Assembly: GCA_040779345.1 (NCBI GenBank)
Contig: JBFONU010000003.1
Location: forward strand, 124,001-188,000
Reading direction: 5' to 3'
Source of the DNA: Thalassotalea_H sp040779345
GTDB taxonomy: Bacteria > Pseudomonadota > Gammaproteobacteria > Enterobacterales > Alteromonadaceae
DNA length: 64,000 nt
In this document: positions 51,926 to 60,789 of the stretch, one piece after another
Layout: every line of letters begins with the position of its first letter
Numbering within the stretch: the first letter of the stretch is position 1
The notes under the pieces: model-generated
Seen by the model: only the letters and a program-made list of their open reading frames with translations
Told to the model about the DNA's origin: nothing
Database searches by the model: none
Made by a program: the position numbers and the translations under genes

Positions 51926-53308
51926 TTAACGACCAAACATTCCGCCGCCACCCATACCGCCTGGTGGCATCATTCCTTGCATTGAACGCATCATTTTTTT
52001 CATACCGCCTTTGCCTGACATTTTTTTCATCATTTTTTGCATTTGGGTAAATTGCTTTAATAATTTATTAACGTCTTGAATTTGAGTACCTGAGCCTGCT
52101 GCAATTCTTCGCTTACGAGAGCCTTTAATAATATCAGGACGTTCACGCTCACCTGGCGTCATTGAATTTATTATGGCTTCCATACGTACCGTTAATTTAT
52201 CATCCATTTGATCTTTCACTTTATCCGCCATATTTCCCATGCCGGGTAATTTATCCATCATTCCCATCATACCGCCCATGCTTTTCATCTGCACAAGTTG
52301 GTCACGGAAATCTTCTAAGCTAAAGCCTTTACCTGACTTAACTTTTTTCGCTAATTGCTCAGCTTTTTTACGATCTACTTTTTGTTCGACCTCTTCGATA
52401 AGCGATAACACATCGCCCATACCTAAAATTCGAGAGGCAATGCGATCAGGGTGAAACGGCTCTAACGCTTCTATTTTTTCACCAACACCCATAAATTTAA
52501 TCGGCTTGCCGGTAATATAACGAATAGATAGTGCGGCACCACCTCTTGCATCACCATCAGTTTTAGTTAGGATAACCCCAGTTAATGGCAAAGCATCATT
52601 AAACGCTTTCGCCGTATTGGCAGCATCTTGCCCCGTCATGGCATCGACAGTAAATAATGTTTCGACGGGATTAATCGCCTGATGAAGATCTTTAATTTCA
52701 TCCATCATGCTATCGTCAACATGCAAACGACCCGCAGTATCTACTATGAGCACATCAAAGAAATTTTTCTTCGCATGATCAATAGCGGCGTTAGCAATAT
52801 CAATAGGTTTTTGCTTAATATCGCTGGGGAAAAATCCCACTTCTATTTCATTAGCTAAAGTCTCTAGCTGTTTAATTGCTGCAGGGCGATAAACGTCGGC
52901 ACTAACGACTAATACTTTTTTCTTTTCTCTTTCTTTTAAGTATTTTGATAACTTAGCGACAGAAGTTGTTTTACCCGCACCTTGTAAACCCGCCATTAAC
53001 ACAACCGCAGGTGGCGTGGCTTTTAGGTCAAGTGCTTCATTCACTTCACCCATTGCCGCTTCAAGTTCTTTCTGGACAATTTTGACAAAAACCTGTCCTG
53101 GCGTCAGACTTTTTGAAACATCTGTCCCTACGGCACTTTCTTTTACTTTAGCGATAAATTCACGAATAACCGGCAAAGCAACATCGGCTTCAAGTAACGC
53201 CATGCGCACTTCACGAAGTGTTTCTTTAATATTGTCTTCAGTTAACCGGCCACGGCCACTGATATTTTTTAGCGTTTTAGTTAAACGATCAGAAAGATTT
53301 TCAAACAT
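51926..53308 (-). CDS. ffh: Signal recognition particle GTPase Ffh
   Basis: 460 residues. N domain about 1-90, GTPase domain with P-loop GLQGAGKTTSVAKLSKYL, DTAGRLHVDDSMMDEI, and TKTDGDARGGAALSIRYITG. The C-terminal M domain is methionine-rich (MKKMSGKGGMKKMMRSMQGM) and binds 4.5S RNA and signal sequences. It targets membrane proteins to SecYEG through FtsY. ypjD and corB follow on the other strand, a conserved neighbourhood. Confidence 0.98.
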   Translation of the reverse strand: MFENLSDRLTKTLKNISGRGRLTEDNIKETLREVRMALLEADVALPVIREFIAKVKESAVGTDVSKSLTPGQVFVKIVQKELEAAMGEVNEALDLKATPPAVVLMAGLQGAGKTTSVAKLSKYLKEREKKKVLVVSADVYRPAAIKQLETLANEIEVGFFPSDIKQKPIDIANAAIDHAKKNFFDVLIVDTAGRLHVDDSMMDEIKDLHQAINPVETLFTVDAMTGQDAANTAKAFNDALPLTGVILTKTDGDARGGAALSIRYITGKPIKFMGVGEKIEALEPFHPDRIASRILGMGDVLSLIEEVEQKVDRKKAEQLAKKVKSGKGFSLEDFRDQLVQMKSMGGMMGMMDKLPGMGNMADKVKDQMDDKLTVRMEAIINSMTPGERERPDIIKGSRKRRIAAGSGTQIQDVNKLLKQFTQMQKMMKKMSGKGGMKKMMRSMQGMMPPGGMGGGGMFGR

Positions 53309-53518
53309 GCAATACTCGAGTCATCAGCTAAATAGGAGAATAATCCGTTATTATACGCGCAGAAATAATAAGCGAAAGTATAAAATACGCTTATAGATAT
53401 GGCTGGTGATTTTTATTTTTCAATGAATCGCATAAAAGTTTAATGGGGTTGACTAATCTAGCTATTAATACAGCAAAATATGATATGCTAAAATCAGGTT
53501 AACTAGCTGAGTTTAAAA

Positions 53519-54595
53519 GTGGAATACATCTTACAAACATTGTCAGAGTTGATAACTAACTTTCTTTTGTTAAGTAGTGAAGCAAGCCCTTGGTTATTAT
53601 TAGGCCTGATCATTGCTGGGTTAATGAAATCATGGGTGCCAACAAAAATTTTAAGCCGTCATTTAGGCAGTGGTCACTTAGCGATAGTCAAAGCTGCACT
53701 CATTGGCGCACCTTTACCACTTTGCTCTTGTGGTGTTATCCCTGTGGCAACAGAATTAAGACGAAGTGGTGCTTCCGCGCCAGCAACAGCGTCTTTTTTA
53801 GTGGCAACACCTGAAACTGGCGTTGACTCGATTTCAGTTTCTTATGCTTTATTAGGTCCGATATTCGCCATTTATCGTCCTATAGCAGCTATAGTTTCAG
53901 CCATTGTTACCGGTTTATTTGTCACTACCGCTAAATTATCGAGTGAGAGTCATACTCCTAAAAAGCAGACTTCATGTTGTCAAACAAAAACAAGCACAGC
54001 TCAAGCTGAAAAAACCTCATGTTGTAGTAAAAGCCAATCAGTCTCTAAACCTAATGCGATGAATAAAACTCTATTAGGGCTTCGTTATGCAGCAACACAA
54101 TTAATTGATGATTTAATTATTTGGCTATTAATCGGCCTTCTTTTTGCGACATTGGTTAAAACCTTTGTACCCTCTTCATTTTTTCTTAGTTATGGCAGTG
54201 GCTTACCGGCTATGTTATTAATGATCGCAATATCAATACCTATGTATATTTGTGCCACAGCGTCAACCCCCATTGCCGCAGGTTTTATTTTGGCAGGAAT
54301 ATCACCGGGCACGGCACTCGTTTTTATGATGGCAGGCCCTGCAACAAATATTTCGACCTTAGGGGTGATAAAAAGTGAAATGGGTAACAGTGTTTTAATA
54401 CGTTATTTACTTGGTATTGGCAGTTGTGCAATTGCCTTTGGTTTAGCGCTTGATTGGAGTATTAGTTACTTTATGATTGATGTGAGTCAGCAAATGCAAC
54501 ATAGTCATGAAATGCTACCTTATTGGTTTGGTTTAACTTGTACGGGAATCCTGACCTTTTTAGCTATAAAGCCTTTAAGAAACAGAATATTATAA
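53519..54595 (+). CDS. SO_0444-type Cu/Zn efflux permease
   Basis: 358 residues with GTG start. Two bundles of four or five membrane helices are joined by a cytosolic loop. The first bundle has GAPLPLCSCGVIPVATELRR, the paired-cysteine CSCGV motif of this permease family; the second has IPMYICATASTPIAAGFILA. The loop (about 140-185) carries two Ser-Cys-Cys motifs, TSCCQTK and TSCCSKS, likely to bind soft metals. It probably exports copper or zinc. ArsP/DUF318 permeases are relatives. Confidence 0.85.
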   Translation: MEYILQTLSELITNFLLLSSEASPWLLLGLIIAGLMKSWVPTKILSRHLGSGHLAIVKAALIGAPLPLCSCGVIPVATELRRSGASAPATASFLVATPETGVDSISVSYALLGPIFAIYRPIAAIVSAIVTGLFVTTAKLSSESHTPKKQTSCCQTKTSTAQAEKTSCCSKSQSVSKPNAMNKTLLGLRYAATQLIDDLIIWLLIGLLFATLVKTFVPSSFFLSYGSGLPAMLLMIAISIPMYICATASTPIAAGFILAGISPGTALVFMMAGPATNISTLGVIKSEMGNSVLIRYLLGIGSCAIAFGLALDWSISYFMIDVSQQMQHSHEMLPYWFGLTCTGILTFLAIKPLRNRIL

Positions 54596-54724
54596 TTTTT
54601 ATACCAAAGAGTAGCTAAGGATTTATATTCTGATAAGATCAAATATATTTACTTTATATCAAATGTTCTCTTTGCAAAATTTGATATAACAAGCGTGTAA
54701 TGAACTTAATTAATGGAGTGTTCG

Positions 54725-55522
54725 GTGGAGTTTTTTTATTTTGGTGCTATAACTGCTTTTCTTTGCTATATCGTAGCAACGCTAACAGTAGTTGTTCGAT
54801 TATTTCATCCCAAAGGCCCACATATAATTTCGGTATTAACCATTGGCTGTCTTGCCATCATTATTCATACACTTAATACCGCGCATTATTTATTTAACCA
54901 AGAAGCAATAAACTTTTCTTTACCTAATGTCGTTTCATTAGTCAGTTTAATCATTACACTAACTGTCACCTCGTTAGCTCTGCGCTATAAAGTCAATTTA
55001 CTCATTCCCGTGACCTATGCTTTCGCAGGCGTATGGCAGTTAATTATGGTATTTATGCCACAAGGACATAGCGCCCCTTTGATCTCAGGTGGGCTCCCGG
55101 TTATTAGTCATGTAACACTTGCTCTTATTGCATATTGTGTATTGGTCATCGCCACGTTATTTGCTTTTCAAGTTGCTTATATCAATATGAAATTAAAAAG
55201 TAAGAATCTTGCAGCCGTTAATCACTTACCGCCGTTAATGCAAGTGGAAAATCAGTTATTTATTATTTTATTTATCGGGACGGCATGTCTGTTGTTGAGT
55301 CAATTAACCGGTTTTATCTTTTTGGAAAACTTTTTTTCAAAAGAAAACGCGCATAAATTAGTGTTATCAATGGTGGCGCTCATTTGCTATATCACTATTT
55401 TATGGGGGCATTTCAAGCAAGGGTGGCGAGGACATCGCGTATTAATGATGACAACGATTGCAACAGGTCTGCTAACGTTAGCCTATTTCGGTAGTCGTTT
55501 CGTGAAAGAGTTTCTCTTATAA
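54725..55522 (+). CDS. ypjD: Inner-membrane protein YpjD, CcsA-like cytochrome assembly family
   Basis: 265 residues from GTG 54725, preceded by GGAG; an ATG four codons earlier has no ribosome site. About eight membrane helices. VISHVTLALIAYCVLVIATL contains the CcsA-like histidine segment, and the second conserved His lies in ILWGHFKQGWRGHRVLM. Family members handle haem for cytochrome c assembly. Position between ffh and corB matches E. coli. Confidence 0.9.
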   Translation: MEFFYFGAITAFLCYIVATLTVVVRLFHPKGPHIISVLTIGCLAIIIHTLNTAHYLFNQEAINFSLPNVVSLVSLIITLTVTSLALRYKVNLLIPVTYAFAGVWQLIMVFMPQGHSAPLISGGLPVISHVTLALIAYCVLVIATLFAFQVAYINMKLKSKNLAAVNHLPPLMQVENQLFIILFIGTACLLLSQLTGFIFLENFFSKENAHKLVLSMVALICYITILWGHFKQGWRGHRVLMMTTIATGLLTLAYFGSRFVKEFLL

Positions 55523-55601
55523 GCGTTTTTAAGGTATAACTACTAGCGATTTAGGTAAATAGCTTACTTAAGTTCTTTTTTAGTCATATAGGATCCCCTG
55601 C

Positions 55602-56888
55602 TTGGATAACATATCAACAAATATGCTGTTTACCATTCTTGGTCTACTCATATTAATCTCTGCTTATTTTTCTGGTTCAGAAACAGGCATGATGTCACTT
55701 AACCGTTATCGGTTACGTCATTTAGAAAAACAAAAACATAAAGGGGCTAAGCGCGTTAGTAAGCTGCTTGGCAGGCCAGATCGCCTTATTGGTTTAATAT
55801 TAATAGGTAATAACCTAGTTAATATTGCAGCATCAGCGATTGCAACCATCATAGGCTTACGATTATTTGGTGATATGGGGGTATTAATTGCCACCATTGC
55901 ACTTACTTTAATCATTCTGATTTTTGCGGAAGTGACTCCTAAAACATTAGCCGCTCTGTACCCAGAAAAAGTCGCTTTCCCAAGCTCAATTATTCTCTCG
56001 TTATTATTAAAAATACTATTTCCGTTAGTAGTTACCGTCAACTGGATTACAAATGGGATGTTGGCGCTAATGGGTATTAGTCATGAACAACGTGAGCAAC
56101 ATAGTTTAAGCTCTGAAGAACTGCGCACTGTAGTAAATGAATCAGGGGCGCTTTTGGCTGATCGTGATCAAGACATGCTAGTAAGTATTTTAGATCTCGA
56201 AAAGGTGACGGTTGAAGATATTATGATCCCACGTAATGAGCTTGTTGGCATTGATATCAATGAAGATTGGAAAAAGATTCAAAAGCAATTAACTCAGTCT
56301 ACACACACTAGAGTTTTACTGTATCGAGATACTATTGATGATGTTGTCGGTTACCTTCACATGCGTGATGCCTTAAAATTATTATCTAAAAATCAGTTTA
56401 ATAAAGCGACCATAATACGGGCGGTAAGAGAGCTGTATTTTATTCCAGAAAGCACAACATTAAATGTTCAATTATTAAAATTTCAAGATGCCAAAGAGCG
56501 TTTAGGTTTGGTCGTTGATGAATATGGCGATATTCAAGGTTTAGTAACACTTGAAGACATTTTAGAAGAAATTGTCGGCGACTTTACAACTACCATGACA
56601 CCGGCAACAAGCGATGAAGTCAATATACAACCAGATGGCAGTTATTTGGTTGACGGCAGTGCCACCGTTAGAGATATCAATAAGGAAATGAGTTGGACCT
56701 TCCCCACCGATGGACCTAAAACATTAAATGGCTTGATTTTAGAGTATTTAGAGGATATTCCTGAAGCAAATCTTAGCGTTAGAATAGCAGGCTACCCTTT
56801 AGAGATTGTTGCTGTAAATGAAAATATGATCAAAACGGTTAGGATCCTTCCTGAATTTTATCAAAGTAAACAAGCCGGTACTGAATAA
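55602..56888 (+). CDS. corB: CorB/CNNM-family magnesium transport protein (YfjD)
   Basis: 428 residues with TTG start; AGGA upstream and MDNIST matching the start of the E. coli protein (MEHIST) support it. DUF21/CNNM membrane domain about 1-180 (SAYFSGSETGMMSLNRYRLR, RLIGLILIGNNLVNIAASAI), CBS pair about 200-330 (VEDIMIPRNELVGI, VVGYLHMRDALKLL, ERLGLVVDEYGDIQGLVTLE) and a CorC-HlyC domain at the C-terminus. It is linked to Mg2+ efflux and resistance. Confidence 0.93.
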   Translation: MDNISTNMLFTILGLLILISAYFSGSETGMMSLNRYRLRHLEKQKHKGAKRVSKLLGRPDRLIGLILIGNNLVNIAASAIATIIGLRLFGDMGVLIATIALTLIILIFAEVTPKTLAALYPEKVAFPSSIILSLLLKILFPLVVTVNWITNGMLALMGISHEQREQHSLSSEELRTVVNESGALLADRDQDMLVSILDLEKVTVEDIMIPRNELVGIDINEDWKKIQKQLTQSTHTRVLLYRDTIDDVVGYLHMRDALKLLSKNQFNKATIIRAVRELYFIPESTTLNVQLLKFQDAKERLGLVVDEYGDIQGLVTLEDILEEIVGDFTTTMTPATSDEVNIQPDGSYLVDGSATVRDINKEMSWTFPTDGPKTLNGLILEYLEDIPEANLSVRIAGYPLEIVAVNENMIKTVRILPEFYQSKQAGTE

Positions 56889-57667
56889 GTAAATAAATAG
56901 TTATTGATAAAAGATAAGCGTTAGCGATTTACCAATATCCTAACGCGTCGACATTTGAAGCTCCCTTCTTAACCAGTCCCCTCCAACATATATTCAGAAA
57001 TTGTCAAAAATCAGCGGTTTTTATATTTGATTTTTGTTCAAATGATATATTTGTTATTTCAAAGCGAGAATCATTCAGGATAGTTATTTTTTGTCTATTA
57101 CCCACAAAAAAGCAGCACTGAAGATCAACAACTGCTCATTCAACATCTAAGAAATTAAATGCAAATAGCACATCATTTAATGGGGGTTGCAACTATTACC
57201 CTTAGCTAGCATGCCTCAATGTGGATAATCCTTAAGCTAACAATAATTACCCACAAAGTTATCAACAACCTCTGTAGTAAAAAACATGTTTCCACAATTT
57301 CTGTGGATAACAATAGCTAGACCATAAGAGTAACGACTTTTGATTTTGCAAACAATATTTGTTAAAAAAATGAAGTTTTTTTTACATATTTTTAAAGTTC
57401 AAAGAAGACGTGCCCTTGGGGTAAATTTCAATAAAAATAGCCATTTTGGCAAGAAAAATGCAATTTAAACTTCACTATTTTACCAGTGAATAACTTAGCT
57501 GAATTATTAAATTTTTCGTAGTAATAGGCTTACTTATATTTCGATGAAAAGCGATGAATAAGGTTATTTTAAATAATATAAAAGATGGCCTGATTTACCT
57601 TTCAATTTAAAAAAGAACTCAAGTGCTGAAAAAGTTATCCACGCTTTTATAACGCTAATAATTATTA
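56889..57667. other. 779-bp AT-rich region with a cluster of DnaA boxes
   Basis: Two perfect DnaA nonamers (TGTGGATAA at 57220-57228 and 57302-57310) and four single-mismatch forms: TTACCCACA at 57098-57106 and 57247-57255, TTATCAACA at 57259-57267, TTATCCACG at 57635-57643. No gene is visible. The cluster could be a DnaA-titration or reactivation site, or an origin-like element. The inverted repeat GCGTTAG/CTAACGC at 56918-56946 follows corB and may be its terminator. Confidence 0.6.
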
Positions 57668-58288
57668 TTAGCCAAAAAACAATCGCCATAGCCAACTTTT
57701 ATTCAAATCATCCTCACAACGTTTAAGCTGGCCGCTATACCTTTTGGCACGATTATCAACTTTGCGAGCAACTTTAACTAACCATGCTTTCTTTTTGTAT
57801 GTTTTCCTGTTAAAACCACCCCAGCCTTCGTGGTAATTCAAGTATTGGTTATAGCCATCCCATTTAGAGACTTTATTGATTTTCTGAGTCTTATAAATAA
57901 ACCAGCCCATAAAGTCGATGGCATCGTCAAAATCATCTCTATCAGCGCCGCTATTCCCTGTTTCTTTAATGTAATCGTCCCATGTCATGGTTTTGGCTTG
58001 TGAATAACCATAAGCACTACTTACTCTTCCCCAAGGAATAAAGCCCAGTAGGTAGTCGCGAGGAGGCAATGCGTCTTCTTTAAAAGAGCTTTCTTGGTAC
58101 ATCATACTCATAGGAACATGAATCGGCACCCCCCAACGCTCTCTAGACTCTTTTGCGGCAAAATACCAATCTCGATGCTCTCGAAATATTTCACATACAT
58201 TTTCTGGATTCTTTGGTGGCGCTGTTGCGCAACTGGATAGCACAATAAAGCAAAGTAAGGAAACAATTAAAGACTGAATTTTTTGCAT
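57668..58288 (-). CDS. Lipoprotein with lysozyme-like transglycosylase (SLT-type) fold
   Basis: 206 residues from the ATG at 58288, giving MQKIQSLIVSLLCFIVLSSC with lipobox LSSC; a longer frame adds 13 residues in front. VPIHVPMSMMYQESSFKEDA has the catalytic-type Glu of lytic transglycosylases, and SAYGYSQAKTMTWDDYIKET matches the following SLT motif. The C-terminus is rich in basic and aromatic residues. It likely cleaves peptidoglycan from the outer membrane side. Confidence 0.8.
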   Translation of the reverse strand: MQKIQSLIVSLLCFIVLSSCATAPPKNPENVCEIFREHRDWYFAAKESRERWGVPIHVPMSMMYQESSFKEDALPPRDYLLGFIPWGRVSSAYGYSQAKTMTWDDYIKETGNSGADRDDFDDAIDFMGWFIYKTQKINKVSKWDGYNQYLNYHEGWGGFNRKTYKKKAWLVKVARKVDNRAKRYSGQLKRCEDDLNKSWLWRLFFG

Positions 58289-58453
58289 AAAGAAGACAAA
58301 TATTAGGCTAACAATGAAAACAATCATGCCAGAAATTAACTGTTATTGGCATATTAAATCTAAAAAATTATTCTATAACGTCATGACTGCTAAATCTTTT
58401 TACTAACAATAGTTGTAAGCTTTCTATTTAAATAAAATAATTTTTAAATTTTT

Positions 58454-58481
58454 TGAACTAAATGACTTAATACTACTCTTA
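58454..58481 (+). promoter_or_regulatory. Sigma-E-like promoter of sRNA 1
   Basis: TGAACTA (58454-58460), a 16-nt spacer, then TCTTA (58477-58481). This is the GAACT...TCnnA form of RpoE promoters. The same architecture and spacing occurs 281 bp downstream. Confidence 0.65.
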
Positions 58482-58487
58482 CTATAC

Positions 58488-58557
58488 GAGAGATTTATTT
58501 CCCTTAGTGTTTCATGTTTTTAGACGCGTTACTTTTTAAAGTTAACGCGTTTTTTTT
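58488..58557 (+). ncRNA. Candidate small RNA 1, sigma-E type, about 70 nt
   Basis: The inferred transcript starts GAGAGATTTATTTCCC and ends in a terminator with ACGCGTT/AACGCGT arms plus an inner ACTTT/AAAGT pair, followed by eight T. A single-stranded 5' part, a U-rich stretch and a strong terminator are the usual traits of Hfq-binding sRNAs. It lies on the strand opposite gshA, between gshA and its downstream neighbour, where E. coli has MicA. Confidence 0.65.
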
Positions 58558-58734
58558 ATGCTTAAATTTTATAAAAAACTTAGTTTGTTTTTGTTTAAAA
58601 AAAGTCAGCTATTATTTCATTCGATAATAAAAAAATAAGCCATTGAAAAGTAATTATTAAACACTTGAATTGATTGTAATTAAATCAACTTTATTGAACA
58701 TAAAAATAATAATGCATTTTTTTTGAATAAAATT

Positions 58735-58762
58735 TGAACTAATTATAAATACAGAAGTCATA
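58735..58762 (+). promoter_or_regulatory. Sigma-E-like promoter of sRNA 2
   Basis: TGAACTA (58735-58741), 16-nt spacer, TCATA (58758-58762). Aligned to the sRNA 1 promoter, the distance from TTGAAC to the TATA(C/T)GAGAG start region is identical. Confidence 0.65.
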
Positions 58763-58768
58763 GTATAT

Positions 58769-58836
58769 GAGAGCAAACACCTCCCTGGACTGCTTTCTTA
58801 TTGTTATAGCGCGTTGCCCTAACGCGCTTTTTTTTT
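58769..58836 (+). ncRNA. Candidate small RNA 2, sigma-E type, about 68 nt
   Basis: Inferred start GAGAGCAAACACCTCCC; terminator AGCGCGTT-GCCCT-AACGCGCT with nine T. It contains ACTGCTTTCTT, nearly the RybB/MicV-type seed ACUGCUUUUCUU, and a CACCTCC run equal to the anti-Shine-Dalgarno core. Both features point to translational repression of mRNAs, possibly of porins, but targets are not shown. It ends 45 bp before the gshA stop on the opposite strand. Confidence 0.7.
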
Positions 58837-58881
58837 GCTTTCAATAAGTTATCCACTTTGAATAAATATATACTCAAACGG

Positions 58882-60450
58882 TTAACTGAAATACTCTTCT
58901 AAGAAATCATCAAAATTAACATTATCAGCTTGTTCTATTTCACGTTGTTTTTGATGTGATAGCTCAGCTTGATCAATAAAATATTGCTCTGAGTAAAATT
59001 GATAATCACTTGCCAAACTTTTCTCTTGATACGCTTTAGCTTTTTCTAGCGCAAACTGAGTTAGGCTTTGTTCTTGCTCGACAACAATGGTTAGGATTTG
59101 TGCTGAAGGAGTTAACTTTGCATTAATTAATTTTTGGGCTTCGATGGCTAATGCGCTCCTGTATTTATTAGAGCCATAAGCTTTATCTAATAAATCAGCA
59201 ACCTGTTCCATTTCGTTAAAAATTTCACCGCCCCACTGCGCAATAGATTTTTCAACGCCTTCATCCATCAATAACAATTTAGGATCTCGCCCTTTCACCA
59301 CAACATCATCCATATTTTTTTCATAAACATTTTGTTTACTACAATCTAATGGTGGGCTCTGCGCCAATGCACAATAAGTTAAGAAAATATCAAGAAAATA
59401 AATTTGCTGTTCACTAATACCAGTATCTGCAAATGGGTTGACATCGAGTGCGCGCACTTCAATATACTCTACACCTCTACGTTGTAGAGCCTCTGATGGC
59501 TTCTCTCCTGAGTGAGCAACCTGTTTAGGACGAATAGGAGCATAAAGCTCATTTTCTATTTGTAAGACATTACTGTTTAGCTGCTGGTATTGCCCGTCAA
59601 CTTTAATCCCAATTTTATCAAACTCAGTTGATTGAATATTGATAGCTTCTTTAACGCCATCTATATAGCCATTGAGATCGTTATAACAAATATGCAAAGA
59701 AGATTGCTCGCTATTGGTATAGCCTAAATCACTCATCCGCAATGATGTTGCATATTCAAGATATAAGTAGCCACTTTTCGATTTTTTAAACGGTAAGTTA
59801 GTCGGTTTATTTTGCAAAAATGAGGGACAAATAGCAGGAGAGCTCCCATATAAATAAGGGATCAACCAACAAAAGCGTTTATAGTTTCTTAGAACAGAAA
59901 AGTACTTAGACGAAATATAACACTGTTCATCGTCTGTATTTTTATCAAGTTTTTGTAATGTTTGCCAAAATTCTTTCGAGAAAGAGAAATTAAAGTGAAT
60001 CCCCGCAATCACTTGCATCATACTGCCGTAACGGTTTTTTAATCCTTGACGATACACTGTTTTCATTTTGCCTACATTCGACTGCCCATATTGAGCAAGC
60101 TCGATATTATTGTCATCATCAACAAAACAAGGCATGCTCATCGGCCAAATTAACTCATCGTTAATATGTGAAAACGTAAATTTTTGGGTATCCCTTAACT
60201 GCGCGATGGCTTGTTCTGGGGAATGACTTACCGGCGTAATAAACTCTAATAAGCATTCAGCATAATCAGTAGTAATATGAGTATGTGTAAGCGCTGAGCC
60301 TAGATTATGATAATGGCGATGCGTTGACAGTTTCCCTTGAGAATGTATTCGTAATCCCTCTCGCTCTATGCCTCTTCCGATACCGGTTAATGAAGAAATA
60401 TGTTCATCATCACTAAGTGTGTTGATATATTGTTGATAAGATAATGTCAA
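58882..60450 (-). CDS. gshA: Glutamate-cysteine ligase
   Basis: 522 residues, near the 518 of E. coli GshA. Motifs: GIGRGIEREGLRI, DYAECLLEFITP, VIAGIHFNFSFS, SSLHICYNDLNGY, and RGVEYIEVRALDVNPFADTG for ATP, metal and substrate binding. It joins glutamate and cysteine in the first step of glutathione synthesis. The msrP and glutaredoxin genes in the window share the redox theme. The 339 bp upstream, shared with the divergent NhaC gene, show no identifiable element. Confidence 0.97.
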   Translation of the reverse strand: MTLSYQQYINTLSDDEHISSLTGIGRGIEREGLRIHSQGKLSTHRHYHNLGSALTHTHITTDYAECLLEFITPVSHSPEQAIAQLRDTQKFTFSHINDELIWPMSMPCFVDDDNNIELAQYGQSNVGKMKTVYRQGLKNRYGSMMQVIAGIHFNFSFSKEFWQTLQKLDKNTDDEQCYISSKYFSVLRNYKRFCWLIPYLYGSSPAICPSFLQNKPTNLPFKKSKSGYLYLEYATSLRMSDLGYTNSEQSSLHICYNDLNGYIDGVKEAINIQSTEFDKIGIKVDGQYQQLNSNVLQIENELYAPIRPKQVAHSGEKPSEALQRRGVEYIEVRALDVNPFADTGISEQQIYFLDIFLTYCALAQSPPLDCSKQNVYEKNMDDVVVKGRDPKLLLMDEGVEKSIAQWGGEIFNEMEQVADLLDKAYGSNKYRSALAIEAQKLINAKLTPSAQILTIVVEQEQSLTQFALEKAKAYQEKSLASDYQFYSEQYFIDQAELSHQKQREIEQADNVNFDDFLEEYFS

Positions 60451-60789
60451 AATAGTCCCTGTAGCATAAAGCGATTACTGATTACCTATTTAAGGGTAAT
60501 TATTTGAATTTCAATGGACGTTTACGAATAATAATCGGTAACTCATCGCGTTGATTGTAACTAAAAGTAACATAAGTAACGCGTAAAAATTACCAATGTT
60601 TATTAATTGCCTATGTTGAGACCGCTCAATAATTAAATTAATTACAGCGTTTTTTTAAATTTATCAAACCTGACAATTAACAATGGGCACGAGCAATAAT
60701 GAATATTTCTCAATATTTTTTGTATTAGCTATTCCTCATATATAGAACATCAGGTAAAGTTTAGCGAAATAAATATAATAAGAATAACT

